Part shown: piece after piece, positions 16,553-25,844 of the stretch
How positions within the stretch are numbered: the first letter of the stretch is position 1
Layout of the letters: every line of letters begins with the position of its first letter
DNA from: an uncultured bacterium
GTDB taxonomy: Bacteria > Armatimonadota > JACIXR01
NCBI GenBank assembly: GCA_938041455.1
Contig: CALITO010000003.1
Location: 1-64,000, forward strand
Length of the DNA: 64,000 nt
Direction of reading: 5' to 3'
The notes under the pieces: model-generated
What the model was told of the DNA's origin: nothing
The model's input: only the letters and a program-made list of their open reading frames with translations
The model's database searches: none
Position numbers and translations under genes: made by a program

Positions 16553-17529
16553 TCCACCTCCTCAATGGAAAAAGGGGGCAGTTCTCGCAGTTCCTTTGCC
16601 TTATCCTCGGGATGGGAGTCATTTATGAAGTTGCCCGCTCCCGATTCTACGCTAGCCAAAAACTTTAACTTGTCCCTGCTTCTATAAGGGGGGTAGAACT
16701 CTATATGGTAATGGAAAAGCCCCGATTTATCCTTTGCTGGTCTCTGATGCATCAGCATCATATAAGGAAGAGAGAAGGAAAACAGATTATCGTATTTCAA
16801 AAGGACTGCTTTTAAGATGTAGGCTAAATCCATCAGTGCTTCCTCATTATATTCGTCCAAGCCAGAAAGATGTGGTTTGGGCATAATGAATACCTCATAG
16901 GGCCAACGAGCGAAGAAGGGGACGAACGCCAGATGTAGGGGTGATTCTATGATAACTCTTCCCTCCTCCTTTTCTCTTTCTCCAATATCGCACATCAAAC
17001 ATCCTTTTGTTTTCCTCCTATGCTCTCCAAAGGAACGCAATTCGTTTTGGATGACGGGGGGGATAAAAGGGAAAGCGTATATCTGCCCATGGGGATGGTG
17101 AAGGGTAACCCCGACTTCCTTCCCCTTGTTCTCAAAAATGAGCACATAGCGTATATAAGGAAGTTTGGAGAGTTCAGCAAATCTATCCTGCCAAACTAAC
17201 AAGAGTTTATAAATTCTTTCAAGGCTCTGGGTGGTTAAACTGCCTGTATGCTCTGGTGTATAGACGACTACCTCACAGAGGCCTCGTGATGATTTCAGTT
17301 TATAGAAAGGGGAGGAGACAGAGGGGGAAGGAGGGAAAGGGAAGAGAGAGGGAAAGCGGTTCTCGAAGACTACGATGTCGAAGGTTTCCCTTGGTATCTC
17401 CGTTTTCTCTCCCCCCTTACTTGGACAGAGAGGACATTGGGAGGGGGGCGGGAGAAATGTCCGTTCCATCCTATGGGTAGCGGTTATGACCCACTCTCTC
17501 CGCAGAGGGTGCCAGCGCAGCTCCGACAT
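16549..17529 (-). CDS. galT: Galactose-1-phosphate uridylyltransferase (first copy)
   Basis: Transfers UMP between UDP-glucose and galactose-1-phosphate. HIT-superfamily fold, 326 residues, with the active-site triad HHPHGQ, zinc-type cysteine pair CPLCPS and a second pair CLMCDIG, and the C-terminal half containing YHYHIEFYPP-like sequence (HYHIEFYPPY). Adjacent galK makes the Leloir assignment firm. The start codon overlaps the stop of a 31-codon gene (TAATG). A second galT-like gene lies at 61.2-62.2 kb. Confidence 0.93.
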   Translation of the reverse strand: MSELRWHPLRREWVITATHRMERTFLPPPSQCPLCPSKGGEKTEIPRETFDIVVFENRFPSLFPFPPSPSVSSPFYKLKSSRGLCEVVVYTPEHTGSLTTQSLERIYKLLLVWQDRFAELSKLPYIRYVLIFENKGKEVGVTLHHPHGQIYAFPFIPPVIQNELRSFGEHRRKTKGCLMCDIGEREKEEGRVIIESPLHLAFVPFFARWPYEVFIMPKPHLSGLDEYNEEALMDLAYILKAVLLKYDNLFSFSLPYMMLMHQRPAKDKSGLFHYHIEFYPPYRSRDKLKFLASVESGAGNFINDSHPEDKAKELRELPPFSIEEVE

Positions 17530-17624
17530 TATTTTTTCCCCTCAAAAGAATAGTAGATTATGTAGCGCCCGTCCTCTTTCAATTCCCTCTTTTTGATAAG
17601 TTTCAACTTAGGTGGCTTCTTCAT
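17529..17624 (-). CDS. 31-residue small protein coupled between mutL and galT
   Basis: A short ORF: ATG at 17624-17622 overlaps the mutL stop (ATGA), and TAA at 17531-17529 overlaps the galT ATG (TAATG). The product reads MKKPPKLKLIKKRELKEDGR then YIIYYSFEGKK: a lysine-rich N-terminus and an aromatic beta-like C-terminus. Exact coupling on both sides makes it a likely translated gene rather than a spacer. I do not recognise the family. It could simply carry ribosomes from mutL into galT, or be a small regulator or nucleic-acid-binding peptide. Confidence 0.6.
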   Translation of the reverse strand: MKKPPKLKLIKKRELKEDGRYIIYYSFEGKK

Positions 17625-19300
17625 CTTCTAAACCTCCTTTCCAAATCCGAGAAAGGAAAGATGATATAGGCTGGTCTCCCATGAGGACAAGTGCTGGGGT
17701 TTTCGCAGAGCAGAAGTTCTTCCAGTAGATTTCTCATCTCTTCTTTTTCCAACTTTTCTCCCGCTTTAATAGCTAATTTACAAGCGGTAGTTGCTGCGAT
17801 TTCCTCCAATCCTATCTTTGCTTCCCTCTCAGGCTGTTCCGTGAGCTCATCTATTATATCCCGCACTATTTCCTCTATGTTTTCCCCTCCAAGTTCGCTG
17901 GGAGCAGACCTAACTATTATCGCTTGCTTTCCGAATATTTCTATGGAGAAACCCAATTCCTCAAATAAGGGGAGCAACTGGGAGATCATCCTCAGTTGGG
18001 CAGGAGATAAGTGGATGACGAGAGGGAAAACCGCTTCCTGGGAGGATTCCTTTATGCTCAATTTCTTCTTTTTAAGAAGTCTTTCGAAGATTATCCTCTC
18101 GTGGGCAGCGTGTTGGTCAACTAACATAAGTTCGTTTTGCCATTCTACCACTATATATGTCTTTGCCACTTGTCCGACTATTTTAGGGTATACTTCCATC
18201 TTTTCTCCCCAGGGGAGAGTGGGGGCTTCCACCTTGTTTTCTTTCCTGGTAGAGATACCCAAAGTCTTTTGAGAAAAGGGAAAGGATTTCTCTTTTTCAA
18301 AAGTAACTGGGAAAGGTTGGGAAATGGCTTTAGCAATTGCCTCCTTGACGAGGGAAAATATCTCCTTTTCCCTCGCGAATTTTATCTCCAACTTCATTGG
18401 GTGGACATTTACATCCACTAGATTTGGTGGGATGTTAATGAAAAGGATGCATATGGGATAGCGTCCGCTGGGCACCGTGTTTAGCATAGCTTCGTCAAGA
18501 GCGATGTTAAGTAAGCGCGACCTCACGAACCTACGATTAACGAAGAAATACTCTTCCTGCCTGGTTGCTCTGGTAAGGGCGGGACGAGAGACGAAGCCGT
18601 ATAACATCGTTTCTCCCCTCATTTCCTCTATGGGTAGCATCTGGGAGGCGATGTCCTCACCCATTATGGAGGCTATCGCTTCCAAAAGGTTATCAGTAGC
18701 TATGTGACTGAAAATTTCTCTGCCCGAGGAAAAAACCCTGAATGACACATGGTGATGAGAAAGGGCAAACCTTTGTATCCAAGAGAGGGCGAAGGCTAGT
18801 TCGGTTTGAGGGGAGCGAAGGAATTTGAGGCGGGCGGGAGTATTGAAGAAAAGGTTCTCTACAACCACGGTAGTCCCCTTAGGTAAACCTATCTCCCTCA
18901 TCTCCACTATAATACCTGCGTCAGCCTTTATCTCTACTCCCGTAGGCTCTTCCTCGCTACGGGTAAGGAGGCGCATTTGGGAAACTGCAGCAATTGATGG
19001 TAGGGCTTCTCCCCTGAAGCCGAGGGTGGTTATGTTGAGAAGGTCCTCTGGGGAACGAATCTTTGATGTCGAGTGTTTTTGGAGAGCAAGAACAGCGTCC
19101 TCCTTCGTCATTCCCACCCCATCATCAACTACCCTGATGAGCTTCTTTCCCCCCTCCACGATTTCCACAAGAATATGCCTTGCTTCTGCATCAAGGGAAT
19201 TTTCCACCAACTCCTTCACTACCGATGCTGGTCTTTCCACGACTTCCCCAGCTGCTATTTTCCCCACCGTTGCTTCATCTAATATAATTACTTTGCCCAT
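17621..19300 (-). CDS. mutL: DNA mismatch repair endonuclease MutL
   Basis: Matchmaker and nicking endonuclease of mismatch repair, 559 residues. The GHKL ATPase N-terminus is clear (KIAAGEVVERPASVVKELVE, DDGVGM, TLGFRGEAL). The C-terminal dimerisation domain has the endonuclease motif DQHAAHERIIFE and the zinc-associated CPHGRP motif, so this is the nicking type found in bacteria without MutH. ATG at 19300 overlaps the upstream gene by 13 bases. mutS is not in the window. Confidence 0.95.
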   Translation of the reverse strand: MGKVIILDEATVGKIAAGEVVERPASVVKELVENSLDAEARHILVEIVEGGKKLIRVVDDGVGMTKEDAVLALQKHSTSKIRSPEDLLNITTLGFRGEALPSIAAVSQMRLLTRSEEEPTGVEIKADAGIIVEMREIGLPKGTTVVVENLFFNTPARLKFLRSPQTELAFALSWIQRFALSHHHVSFRVFSSGREIFSHIATDNLLEAIASIMGEDIASQMLPIEEMRGETMLYGFVSRPALTRATRQEEYFFVNRRFVRSRLLNIALDEAMLNTVPSGRYPICILFINIPPNLVDVNVHPMKLEIKFAREKEIFSLVKEAIAKAISQPFPVTFEKEKSFPFSQKTLGISTRKENKVEAPTLPWGEKMEVYPKIVGQVAKTYIVVEWQNELMLVDQHAAHERIIFERLLKKKKLSIKESSQEAVFPLVIHLSPAQLRMISQLLPLFEELGFSIEIFGKQAIIVRSAPSELGGENIEEIVRDIIDELTEQPEREAKIGLEEIAATTACKLAIKAGEKLEKEEMRNLLEELLLCENPSTCPHGRPAYIIFPFSDLERRFRR

Positions 19301-20301
19301 TTCTCCTCTAACCTTGCCACCTCGTCCCTCTCGAAATAGGGGAGGGGGAGCAATTCGCCTTTCCTATGCAATTTGATGCCAAAATCCTTACTCTTTATTT
19401 CCCCTATTTCCCAGCACTTTATCCCCGCTTTTTCCAGGATACCTCTTACTATTCCCGCATTTTCCTTTGATACAGTGAAGAGCAAAGCTCCGGAAGCGAT
19501 GAGCCCGAGAGGGTTAAGCCCTAATTTCTCGGAGAAAAGTTCGCACTCGGGGAGTATAGGAAGGGTTTCCTCATAAATGAGCGCTCCTTTGTCATTAGCA
19601 AGGCAAAGTTCATAGATACCGGTGGCCACACCACCCTCCGTAGGGTCATGCATAGAGGAAACAAAATCTCTCACGAGCAACGCCTCCTCTAAGACGGAGA
19701 TACCCGGCTGGAATATAAAATTTTTCGCTCTTTCTATTGCTTTCTCCTCCACCCCCAAAGATAGAAGATGATGGGGAAATTCCCTGGCTAAAAGGGATGT
19801 CCCTTCTATGGCTATCCCCTTGGTCAAGCCGATTATGTCCCCTTCCTTAGCAGAAGGGTATAACACTTTGTCCGTTTCTCCCAGCATCGTCCCCACAGCG
19901 ATAGGACGTTCCAATCCCGGTGTTACCTCGGTATGTCCTCCTATCACTTTGAGGGAAAGTTCTCTTGCTGCCGCTTCTACTTGTTGCATAATATCTAAGG
20001 GGAGGTCAGGAGAAGAGCCAGGGGGTAGGAGAAGAGTGAGGAGTAGGTAACGAGGTCTCGCTCCCATAACTGCTATATCGTTTGCGTTTATCATAACTGT
20101 ATACCAACCCAATAAATCACTGGCGAAAGTTATAGGGTCGCTCGTTGCGACGAGCAACTTTTCCCCCCATCTCACTACAGCGGAGTCTTCTCCCACTCGG
20201 GGACCTATGAGGATTTCCTCATCGGTGGTATCAAGTATTTTCAAAAGCTTTTCCAAAAGGTAGGGAGGTAACTTCCCACACTTGAGGCCTTCCTCAGGCA
20301 A
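19288..20301 (-). CDS. AIR synthase-related protein (HypE/ThiL-like fold)
   Basis: A PurM/HypE superfamily ATP-binding protein. An ORF runs from 20349, but I favour the TTG at 20301: it follows AGGTGAG at the guaB stop and gives a normal N-terminus (PEEGLKCGKLPPYLLEKLL). Motifs GPRVGEDSAVVRWG, VMINANDIAVMGARP, KVIGGHTEVTP and SSMHDPTEGGVATGIYEL match the HypE-like arrangement of metal/phosphate-binding Asp and the conserved HDPTEGG. No hydrogenase maturation genes are nearby, so it is not assigned as HypE. It is coupled to mutL and guaB-like genes; the substrate is unknown. Confidence 0.7.
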   Translation of the reverse strand: MPEEGLKCGKLPPYLLEKLLKILDTTDEEILIGPRVGEDSAVVRWGEKLLVATSDPITFASDLLGWYTVMINANDIAVMGARPRYLLLTLLLPPGSSPDLPLDIMQQVEAAARELSLKVIGGHTEVTPGLERPIAVGTMLGETDKVLYPSAKEGDIIGLTKGIAIEGTSLLAREFPHHLLSLGVEEKAIERAKNFIFQPGISVLEEALLVRDFVSSMHDPTEGGVATGIYELCLANDKGALIYEETLPILPECELFSEKLGLNPLGLIASGALLFTVSKENAGIVRGILEKAGIKCWEIGEIKSKDFGIKLHRKGELLPLPYFERDEVARLEEKWAK

Positions 20302-20305
20302 GATC

Positions 20306-21484
20306 TCACCTCTGCAAAGCCTTTCCCTCGGTGGGAATAGCAGGGGCATAGGCTATTCGGACATTTTGCATTTCCTTTATATTTTGGGCGCCACAGGAAC
20401 TCATGGATAGTTTGAGGGCACCTATCAGGTTCATAGTTCCGTCATCCCTTTTTGCCTCTCCTAAAAGGATTTCCTTTAATGTCCCTAAAATACCAACATA
20501 AATCCTCGTTCCCCGAGGGAGAAGAGGGTGGAAAGAAGCCATTCCCCAATGATAACCCTTTCCAGGAGCTTCCTCAGCGGAGGCAATGGGTGAACCAATC
20601 ATTACCGCATCCGCTCCACAGGCAATCGCTTTGGCTATATCTCCACCTCGTCTCATTCCCCCATCTGCTATCACGGGAACATATCTACCGGTTCTTTGAT
20701 AATAATCGTCCCTTGCCGCGGCTGAATCGGCGATAGCAGTTACTTGGGGCACACCGATGCCCAAAACCTGGCGGGTGGTGCAGGCTGCACCAGGTCCTAC
20801 ACCTACAAGAACTGCCGAGGCGCCCGCCTCCATAAGTTCCATTGCACCTTCGTAGGTAACGCAGTTCCCTATTACGATGGGTATAGGAGACTTTTTACAA
20901 AACGATCGGATGTCAAGATGCCATTTAGAAGATCTGTGTCTAACCGTAGTGAGAGTGGATTGGAGGACGAATATATCAAGTCCAGCGGAAAGGCAGATGG
21001 GTAAGAATCTCTCCGCATTTAGGGGAGTAGAGGAAGCCGCGGCTATAACACCCTCTTTTTTAATTTCCCTTATCCTTTTCTCTATTAACTCCTCTTTTAT
21101 TGGTTCCTTATAAACATCCTTTAGAACCTCCAGCACTCTCTCCCCGGGAGCAGTTATGATTTGCTCAATAGCTTCTTCTGGTTTTTCATATCTTGTCTGA
21201 ACCCCCTCCAGGTTCAAAACAGCTAATCCTCCCAAATTGCCGAGAACTCCGCAAATACGCACATCAACCGCTCCATCCATTGCTGAAGCAAGCACAGGAA
21301 TAGGGAAACGGAAATCCCCCAGCCGAAAACTTACATCGATGTCTTCAATGTCTATCGTTTCTTCTGAAGGTATAAGAGAGATCTCGTCAAGACCAAAAGT
21401 CCAATAGGCTTTGCGGTTCTTTCCTATCTCTATTTCCACGGGGAAATACCTCCTTTCACCGTTTGAAATTTGAAAGAGGACCAA
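20306..21484 (-). CDS. IMP dehydrogenase/GMP reductase family protein (GuaB-like, no CBS domains)
   Basis: TIM-barrel oxidoreductase of 392 residues, probably IMP to XMP or a GuaB3-type paralogue. Visible are an N-terminal barrel segment ([15 protein letters not shown]), the catalytic-Cys loop ([14 protein letters not shown]), the FMN/IMP phosphate loop ([20 protein letters not shown]), [16 protein letters not shown] and the C-terminal flap with [19 protein letters not shown] domains are absent, as in GuaB3 of actinobacteria and related groups. The start (ATG at 21484) is six bases after the M48 protease stop. Function in guanine nucleotide synthesis is inferred. Confidence 0.8.
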   Translation of the reverse strand: MVLFQISNGERRYFPVEIEIGKNRKAYWTFGLDEISLIPSEETIDIEDIDVSFRLGDFRFPIPVLASAMDGAVDVRICGVLGNLGGLAVLNLEGVQTRYEKPEEAIEQIITAPGERVLEVLKDVYKEPIKEELIEKRIREIKKEGVIAAASSTPLNAERFLPICLSAGLDIFVLQSTLTTVRHRSSKWHLDIRSFCKKSPIPIVIGNCVTYEGAMELMEAGASAVLVGVGPGAACTTRQVLGIGVPQVTAIADSAAARDDYYQRTGRYVPVIADGGMRRGGDIAKAIACGADAVMIGSPIASAEEAPGKGYHWGMASFHPLLPRGTRIYVGILGTLKEILLGEAKRDDGTMNLIGALKLSMSSCGAQNIKEMQNVRIAYAPAIPTEGKALQR

Positions 21485-21490
21485 TTTATT

Positions 21491-22597
21491 TTAATATATC
21501 TGGTTGAGGAACTCCTGCATTAAGCGGTGGCGAATATTTCCCGCTATCGTTTGAGCGAAGAGAAAAGGATCTTGACCTTTATCTGGCATTATATCAGGGG
21601 AAATTTCAATTAATACCTCCCGCCTCGCCACAACCGCAGGGTTACCATTATCTAACCTCTTTGCTGTTACTTCCCAAACCCGCAAATTTTGGTTGAGTAA
21701 ATTGTCTAATTTATGAACAAATGCTTCTCCCGCTCCTCTACCCTCTTTCCCTGATAGTTTAACTATAGGTTGATCATCCATATAAATGAGTATTCCGTTG
21801 TTGTCCACCGGCTGGAGCACGAGCTTGAACAAGCCTGCCGCTTTCCTTTCGTTTATCTCCACTGAGGAACTTTTGAGATAGTTAAACATAGTGTTTGCCC
21901 TTTCCTTCGCATAGGGATGGGTCTGCAATATACCCAGCTCTTGTTTTACCCCTCTTTCTTCTATCCTCGCTAAGCGTTGTAAAAAAGTGAGGAGTCCTAC
22001 AGGGTTATATTTCTTGGTTAATATGAGGTATTTAGCTCCTCCTAAATCGGCATCTTCCTCTAATTCTTGGCCATAACTATGCATTTTGGCTATCTCTAAT
22101 AGTTGGAGACCCAAAAAAATATTTTCCAAGTCACCGCTTTTTGCTCCAAGGAGGCTGGCTAAAAGAAAAGGAGCGAGTTCCCTTTGGACCTTAGATTGTC
22201 TCTCTAATAGTTTGACGAAATGATAGCGCGCTACATGGGCGATTTCGTGGGCTATTACTCCCGCTAACTCATCATCTGTCCTAACGAAGGAGAGAAGACC
22301 TGTGGTTATATAGATAAAGCCACCGGGTAACGCGAAAGCGTTGACCTCGGGAGAAACAACGACCTTGAATGTCCAGGGAAGGGCAGGGTCATCTGAGACG
22401 GCTGCGATGGTCTTCCCAATTTCATCAACCTTATCTAAGATGTTTTTATCATAGCATAATTCATACTGTCGTTCTACCTCAGCGGACGCCTGCCTACCTA
22501 TTTCTATTACCTCCTCCTTTGCCAAGGGGAAGGCGAAAATGGTGGCGAACAAAGTGACAAGAAAGACGAATTTTGCTAATTTACTCATAATATCCAT
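21491..22597 (-). CDS. Secreted M48 family zinc metalloprotease
   Basis: The 368-residue protein has an N-terminal signal segment (KLAKFVFLVTLFATIFA) and the zinc motif HEIAHVARYH, with the third ligand region ELEEDADLGGAKYL. This is the BepA/Oma1/LoiP-like class of periplasmic quality-control proteases acting on outer-membrane or lipoprotein substrates. The C-terminal ~130 residues (LVLQPVDNNGILIYMDD ... ) are outside the peptidase core and unassigned. ATG at 22597 or 22588 are both possible starts. It leads the seven-gene minus-strand run. Confidence 0.85.
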   Translation of the reverse strand: MDIMSKLAKFVFLVTLFATIFAFPLAKEEVIEIGRQASAEVERQYELCYDKNILDKVDEIGKTIAAVSDDPALPWTFKVVVSPEVNAFALPGGFIYITTGLLSFVRTDDELAGVIAHEIAHVARYHFVKLLERQSKVQRELAPFLLASLLGAKSGDLENIFLGLQLLEIAKMHSYGQELEEDADLGGAKYLILTKKYNPVGLLTFLQRLARIEERGVKQELGILQTHPYAKERANTMFNYLKSSSVEINERKAAGLFKLVLQPVDNNGILIYMDDQPIVKLSGKEGRGAGEAFVHKLDNLLNQNLRVWEVTAKRLDNGNPAVVARREVLIEISPDIMPDKGQDPFLFAQTIAGNIRHRLMQEFLNQIY

Positions 22598-22663
22598 CGC
22601 TTGTCTTCCACATTATTAGACGATAAGAAGTGGCGTTTGTTTCTATCCCAGGGTAGGGATAGT

Positions 22664-23833
22664 TCAGAGGTCATAATTAATTTCTACCCATCTTTTCTCC
22701 CTCGCACTTTTAAGGGCAGCTTCTACCATAAGGATTTCATAGTGTCCATCAAGGAAAGTGGGAAAATCGCAAGGGTCTTGGTTGGGGTTCTTCCCCTCAG
22801 CGATATATCTATATACATTGCGGAGAAAATTCTTGAGCCCATCGGGGTAGCCTTCAGGATGTCCACCAGGGTAGTGGCAGTAATCCTTCGCTTCCTTATG
22901 AAGGAGGGAAGGGTCGCGCATAAGCACTTGATTTGGCATTTCTCTCCTACCAATCCATAGCCTCTCAGGGTCCTCTTGGTCCCATACAAGGGCACATTTG
23001 GAACCTGTTATCTCTATGTAGAGCCTGTTTTTCCTCCCAGCGAAAACCTGGCAGACAGTAAAAACACCAACCGCTCCTCCCTCAAAGTGGATGAGCACGG
23101 TGGCGTAATCCTCCGTCTTTACAGGAACCTCTACATAATCCTCCGGTGTGAGTTCCTTTCCAGCATAGGTTTCTATGGGCATCTTCGGTTTCTTCCTCGT
23201 CTTATGGATTATCTCCATATCCGCGAAAACCTCTTTGATGCGCAATCCGCTTATGAACTGGGCTGTATCGCACCAGTGCGTGCCTATGTCCGCTACCGCT
23301 CGGGATTCTCCCCCAAGCTCTGGTTCGATTCTCCAGTTGTAATCTGTATCAAGGTATAGCCAATCCTGCTCATAGGTGCCGAAGATACCATAAATTTTCC
23401 CCACCTCCCCCTTCTCCACCATTGCTTTCGCTTGTTGAACGAGGGGGTAGTGACGATAGTTGAAGTCCACAGCGTTGACTATTCCCTTCTCCCTTGCTAA
23501 GAGCACCAACTCCCTGGTTTCTTGTGAATTCATCGCCAGGGGTTTCTCTGATATAAGATGCTTCCCTGCCAAAATGCAATCTTTGCTAATCTGGTAATGA
23601 AGGGAATTAGGGGTGCAATTGTGGATTACCTCTATTTCTTTTTCCTTTTCCAGCATTTCTACATAGCTACCGTAATAGCGGGGAATACCCAATGCTCGTG
23701 CTTTTCTCTCCGCTGTTTCCCTATCTATTTCCGCAAGGGCGACCATCTCAACGAAACCCAGACGCCTCGCTGCCTCTATATGAGCAGGTCCGATGAAACC
23801 TGTTCCAATTATTCCCGCTTTGATTTTCCTCAC
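22664..23833 (-). CDS. Gfo/Idh/MocA family NAD(P)-dependent oxidoreductase
   Basis: Rossmann-fold sugar dehydrogenase of 389 residues. The nucleotide motif AGIIGTGFIGPAHIEAARRLG and the EKPLAMN motif (Lys-Pro pair) are clear; the C-terminal half is the usual open-sheet substrate domain with GTHWCDTAQFISG carrying the likely catalytic His. Homologues oxidise sugars, inositols or sugar derivatives, often in pathways around glycosidases. It follows the OPT-type transporter on the same strand with 21 bases between them, so a role in using an imported sugar derivative is possible. Confidence 0.9.
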   Translation of the reverse strand: MRKIKAGIIGTGFIGPAHIEAARRLGFVEMVALAEIDRETAERKARALGIPRYYGSYVEMLEKEKEIEVIHNCTPNSLHYQISKDCILAGKHLISEKPLAMNSQETRELVLLAREKGIVNAVDFNYRHYPLVQQAKAMVEKGEVGKIYGIFGTYEQDWLYLDTDYNWRIEPELGGESRAVADIGTHWCDTAQFISGLRIKEVFADMEIIHKTRKKPKMPIETYAGKELTPEDYVEVPVKTEDYATVLIHFEGGAVGVFTVCQVFAGRKNRLYIEITGSKCALVWDQEDPERLWIGRREMPNQVLMRDPSLLHKEAKDYCHYPGGHPEGYPDGLKNFLRNVYRYIAEGKNPNQDPCDFPTFLDGHYEILMVEAALKSAREKRWVEINYDL

Positions 23834-23854
23834 AAAGCTCTCCTCCTTTCCCGA

Positions 23855-25825
23855 TTAATAAGGCATATAGCTGACTGATTTGGCGATAAGTGTCAAGGCT
23901 ATGCAAATCATACTTACGAGACCAAATCCGCAGCCGTATCCTGCGGCCAGAACGGGGGTATAAGCTCGCCATCTTCGTTCACCGAATCTCTTGATAAAGT
24001 AGTATCTACCTAAAAGGGCGCCGATGAAGATAACAAGGGTATTTGCGGGAAGCCCGGTGACGCCTCCTACAAAGCCGTAGAAGAACATAGGAGATAGTCC
24101 GAAATAGCCCATCCCTATATAAAGCAGAAGGCCTATGCCACAACTCGCCCCGATTACCTTGGGCTTGAGGGCTTTGAGGAGCCAAGCCTGTTCAGGGGAG
24201 AGATTGGCAGTCATAATGAGGGCGCTATTCATTGCATTTAGTGGCCACATCCTTTGGGCATAAGGATAGGCAGGGTCGGGGATCGGGCGGAGCTTCCAAA
24301 TGTATTGCCAGTAGAGGAAAGAGAAAGCCAGGATAACGAAAAACATCAAAGCTTCCGCTTTCAAGATGCTTGTGAACTTCGTGCTGGTGAGCTCTATCTC
24401 ACGGAAGAACTGGGCAGTTCCTCCGTAATCGGCAAGGGGGATTGGGGCAAACCAGATATCCACTTCTTTATATCCGCTTAAAATGATGGTGACTTCCCTC
24501 AACCAGGGTATTCCTGGGAAGAAACCACCGAAGCCTATCATTCTTGCCGAGATATAGGAGTTGAGGGGGGTCCAAAGGAAGGCAAAGATGATGAGTATCC
24601 AGAGGGGGAATTTAGGGACGAGTTTATGGCAAATGACCACGGAGGCAAGGGTAGCAAAGAACCACATCCCCAAAGCCAAGCTCAGGGGGAAATCGCCTCT
24701 TCCGGGCGGTGGAGCTAAAGTACCCCTTCCTACCCCTCTGTATTGTCTTCTTGCTGAGGCGAGAAGCTTTCCCATACTATAGAAACCGATTAGAGCTACT
24801 GCGCCCGCAAGGCCTGCCCCTACACTTATCCAAACATCAAAAGAGGTGGCAAATTGGGTCCAGATTATCGTCATCCCTGGACGCCAAGTAGGCATATACC
24901 CCATATGATACAGGATAGGATTCGTTATTCCCTGGCAGAGGAGGGAACCGATGAAGTTGCCCAACACGATGGGGAATGGCAGGACGAAGCCCGTTATTAA
25001 TAAGCCAAGGTCCCCTACGAATCCTATTGGAGCTGAGGGGAGGAAGGATTCGGTCGTGGGGGTTAGGTCTATGTAGGGGATGGGGATGAGCTGGAGGGGT
25101 TTTACCATAAAGGCGCTTGAGATGGCGGGAATACCCACATAGAAAAAGCCCCAGATCAAGCCGAGCACCGCTCCTATAGAGAAGAGCTGCCAGCGCCAAG
25201 TTTCCTCTTTTCTACCTACCTCGGCTAAAGCAGTTGCGCCGGCGGCTGCTATGGGGGCGAGGGGGAAGGGGAGTCTCTCTACATCGGAGGTTAACCGAAA
25301 GAGAGTGTAGCCCATCCCTATCCAAGTCAAGCGACCTATCACATTGTAAGCGAGTAGCAAATATAAGGGCACTAACCAGGCGGAATCTAAGAAAGTGCGG
25401 TTAATAATTGCTGGACTACCCGGTGGTGGAACGACCCAGCTTGGTATTCTTCCATAAATGCCGAACTGCTTCGCCGCGGGGGAGTTGGAAAAATACTGGT
25501 TCCAAATCCAGCTGGAAAAGGGACCTCCTGCCAGAGCTACTCCTCCCATTGCTGCTAAACTACCAGCTATATAATAAAGCACATAGATCTCCTGCTTTTT
25601 AAGGGGGATGAAGGAGCGTCTCGCTACCTCGTTGAAGACTATGATGGTCATCCATTGAGCTGCCCCGCCTACTGCGGTCCCCGCTACTAGACCCACATAT
25701 ATCGCCGCAGGCATAATGACTATACCAACGAAGAAGGTCCCTAAGACTGCCTTCCAGGTAAAACCCTCTTCAAACTCTTTTACTTCTCCTACTGCTTCTG
25801 GAACTTCTTCTCTCCTTACTTCCAA
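23855..25825 (-). CDS. OPT-family-like polytopic membrane transporter
   Basis: A 656-residue membrane protein with about 14-16 hydrophobic segments. The N-terminal FTWKAVLGTFFVGIVIMPAA, an LVAGTAVGGAAQWMTIIVFNEVARRSF segment (read in parts), LTSDVERLPFPLAPIAAAG, and the C-terminal TGLPANTLVIFIGALLGRYYF fit the oligopeptide/metal-chelate OPT superfamily. The substrate cannot be told from the sequence: peptides, metal-siderophores or another organic molecule are possible. It begins 19 bases after the huge M28/FtsX-like protein and is probably co-expressed with it. Confidence 0.7.
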   Translation of the reverse strand: MEVRREEVPEAVGEVKEFEEGFTWKAVLGTFFVGIVIMPAAIYVGLVAGTAVGGAAQWMTIIVFNEVARRSFIPLKKQEIYVLYYIAGSLAAMGGVALAGGPFSSWIWNQYFSNSPAAKQFGIYGRIPSWVVPPPGSPAIINRTFLDSAWLVPLYLLLAYNVIGRLTWIGMGYTLFRLTSDVERLPFPLAPIAAAGATALAEVGRKEETWRWQLFSIGAVLGLIWGFFYVGIPAISSAFMVKPLQLIPIPYIDLTPTTESFLPSAPIGFVGDLGLLITGFVLPFPIVLGNFIGSLLCQGITNPILYHMGYMPTWRPGMTIIWTQFATSFDVWISVGAGLAGAVALIGFYSMGKLLASARRQYRGVGRGTLAPPPGRGDFPLSLALGMWFFATLASVVICHKLVPKFPLWILIIFAFLWTPLNSYISARMIGFGGFFPGIPWLREVTIILSGYKEVDIWFAPIPLADYGGTAQFFREIELTSTKFTSILKAEALMFFVILAFSFLYWQYIWKLRPIPDPAYPYAQRMWPLNAMNSALIMTANLSPEQAWLLKALKPKVIGASCGIGLLLYIGMGYFGLSPMFFYGFVGGVTGLPANTLVIFIGALLGRYYFIKRFGERRWRAYTPVLAAGYGCGFGLVSMICIALTLIAKSVSYMPY

Positions 25826-25844
25826 ATCTTTTCAGCACCTCCTA

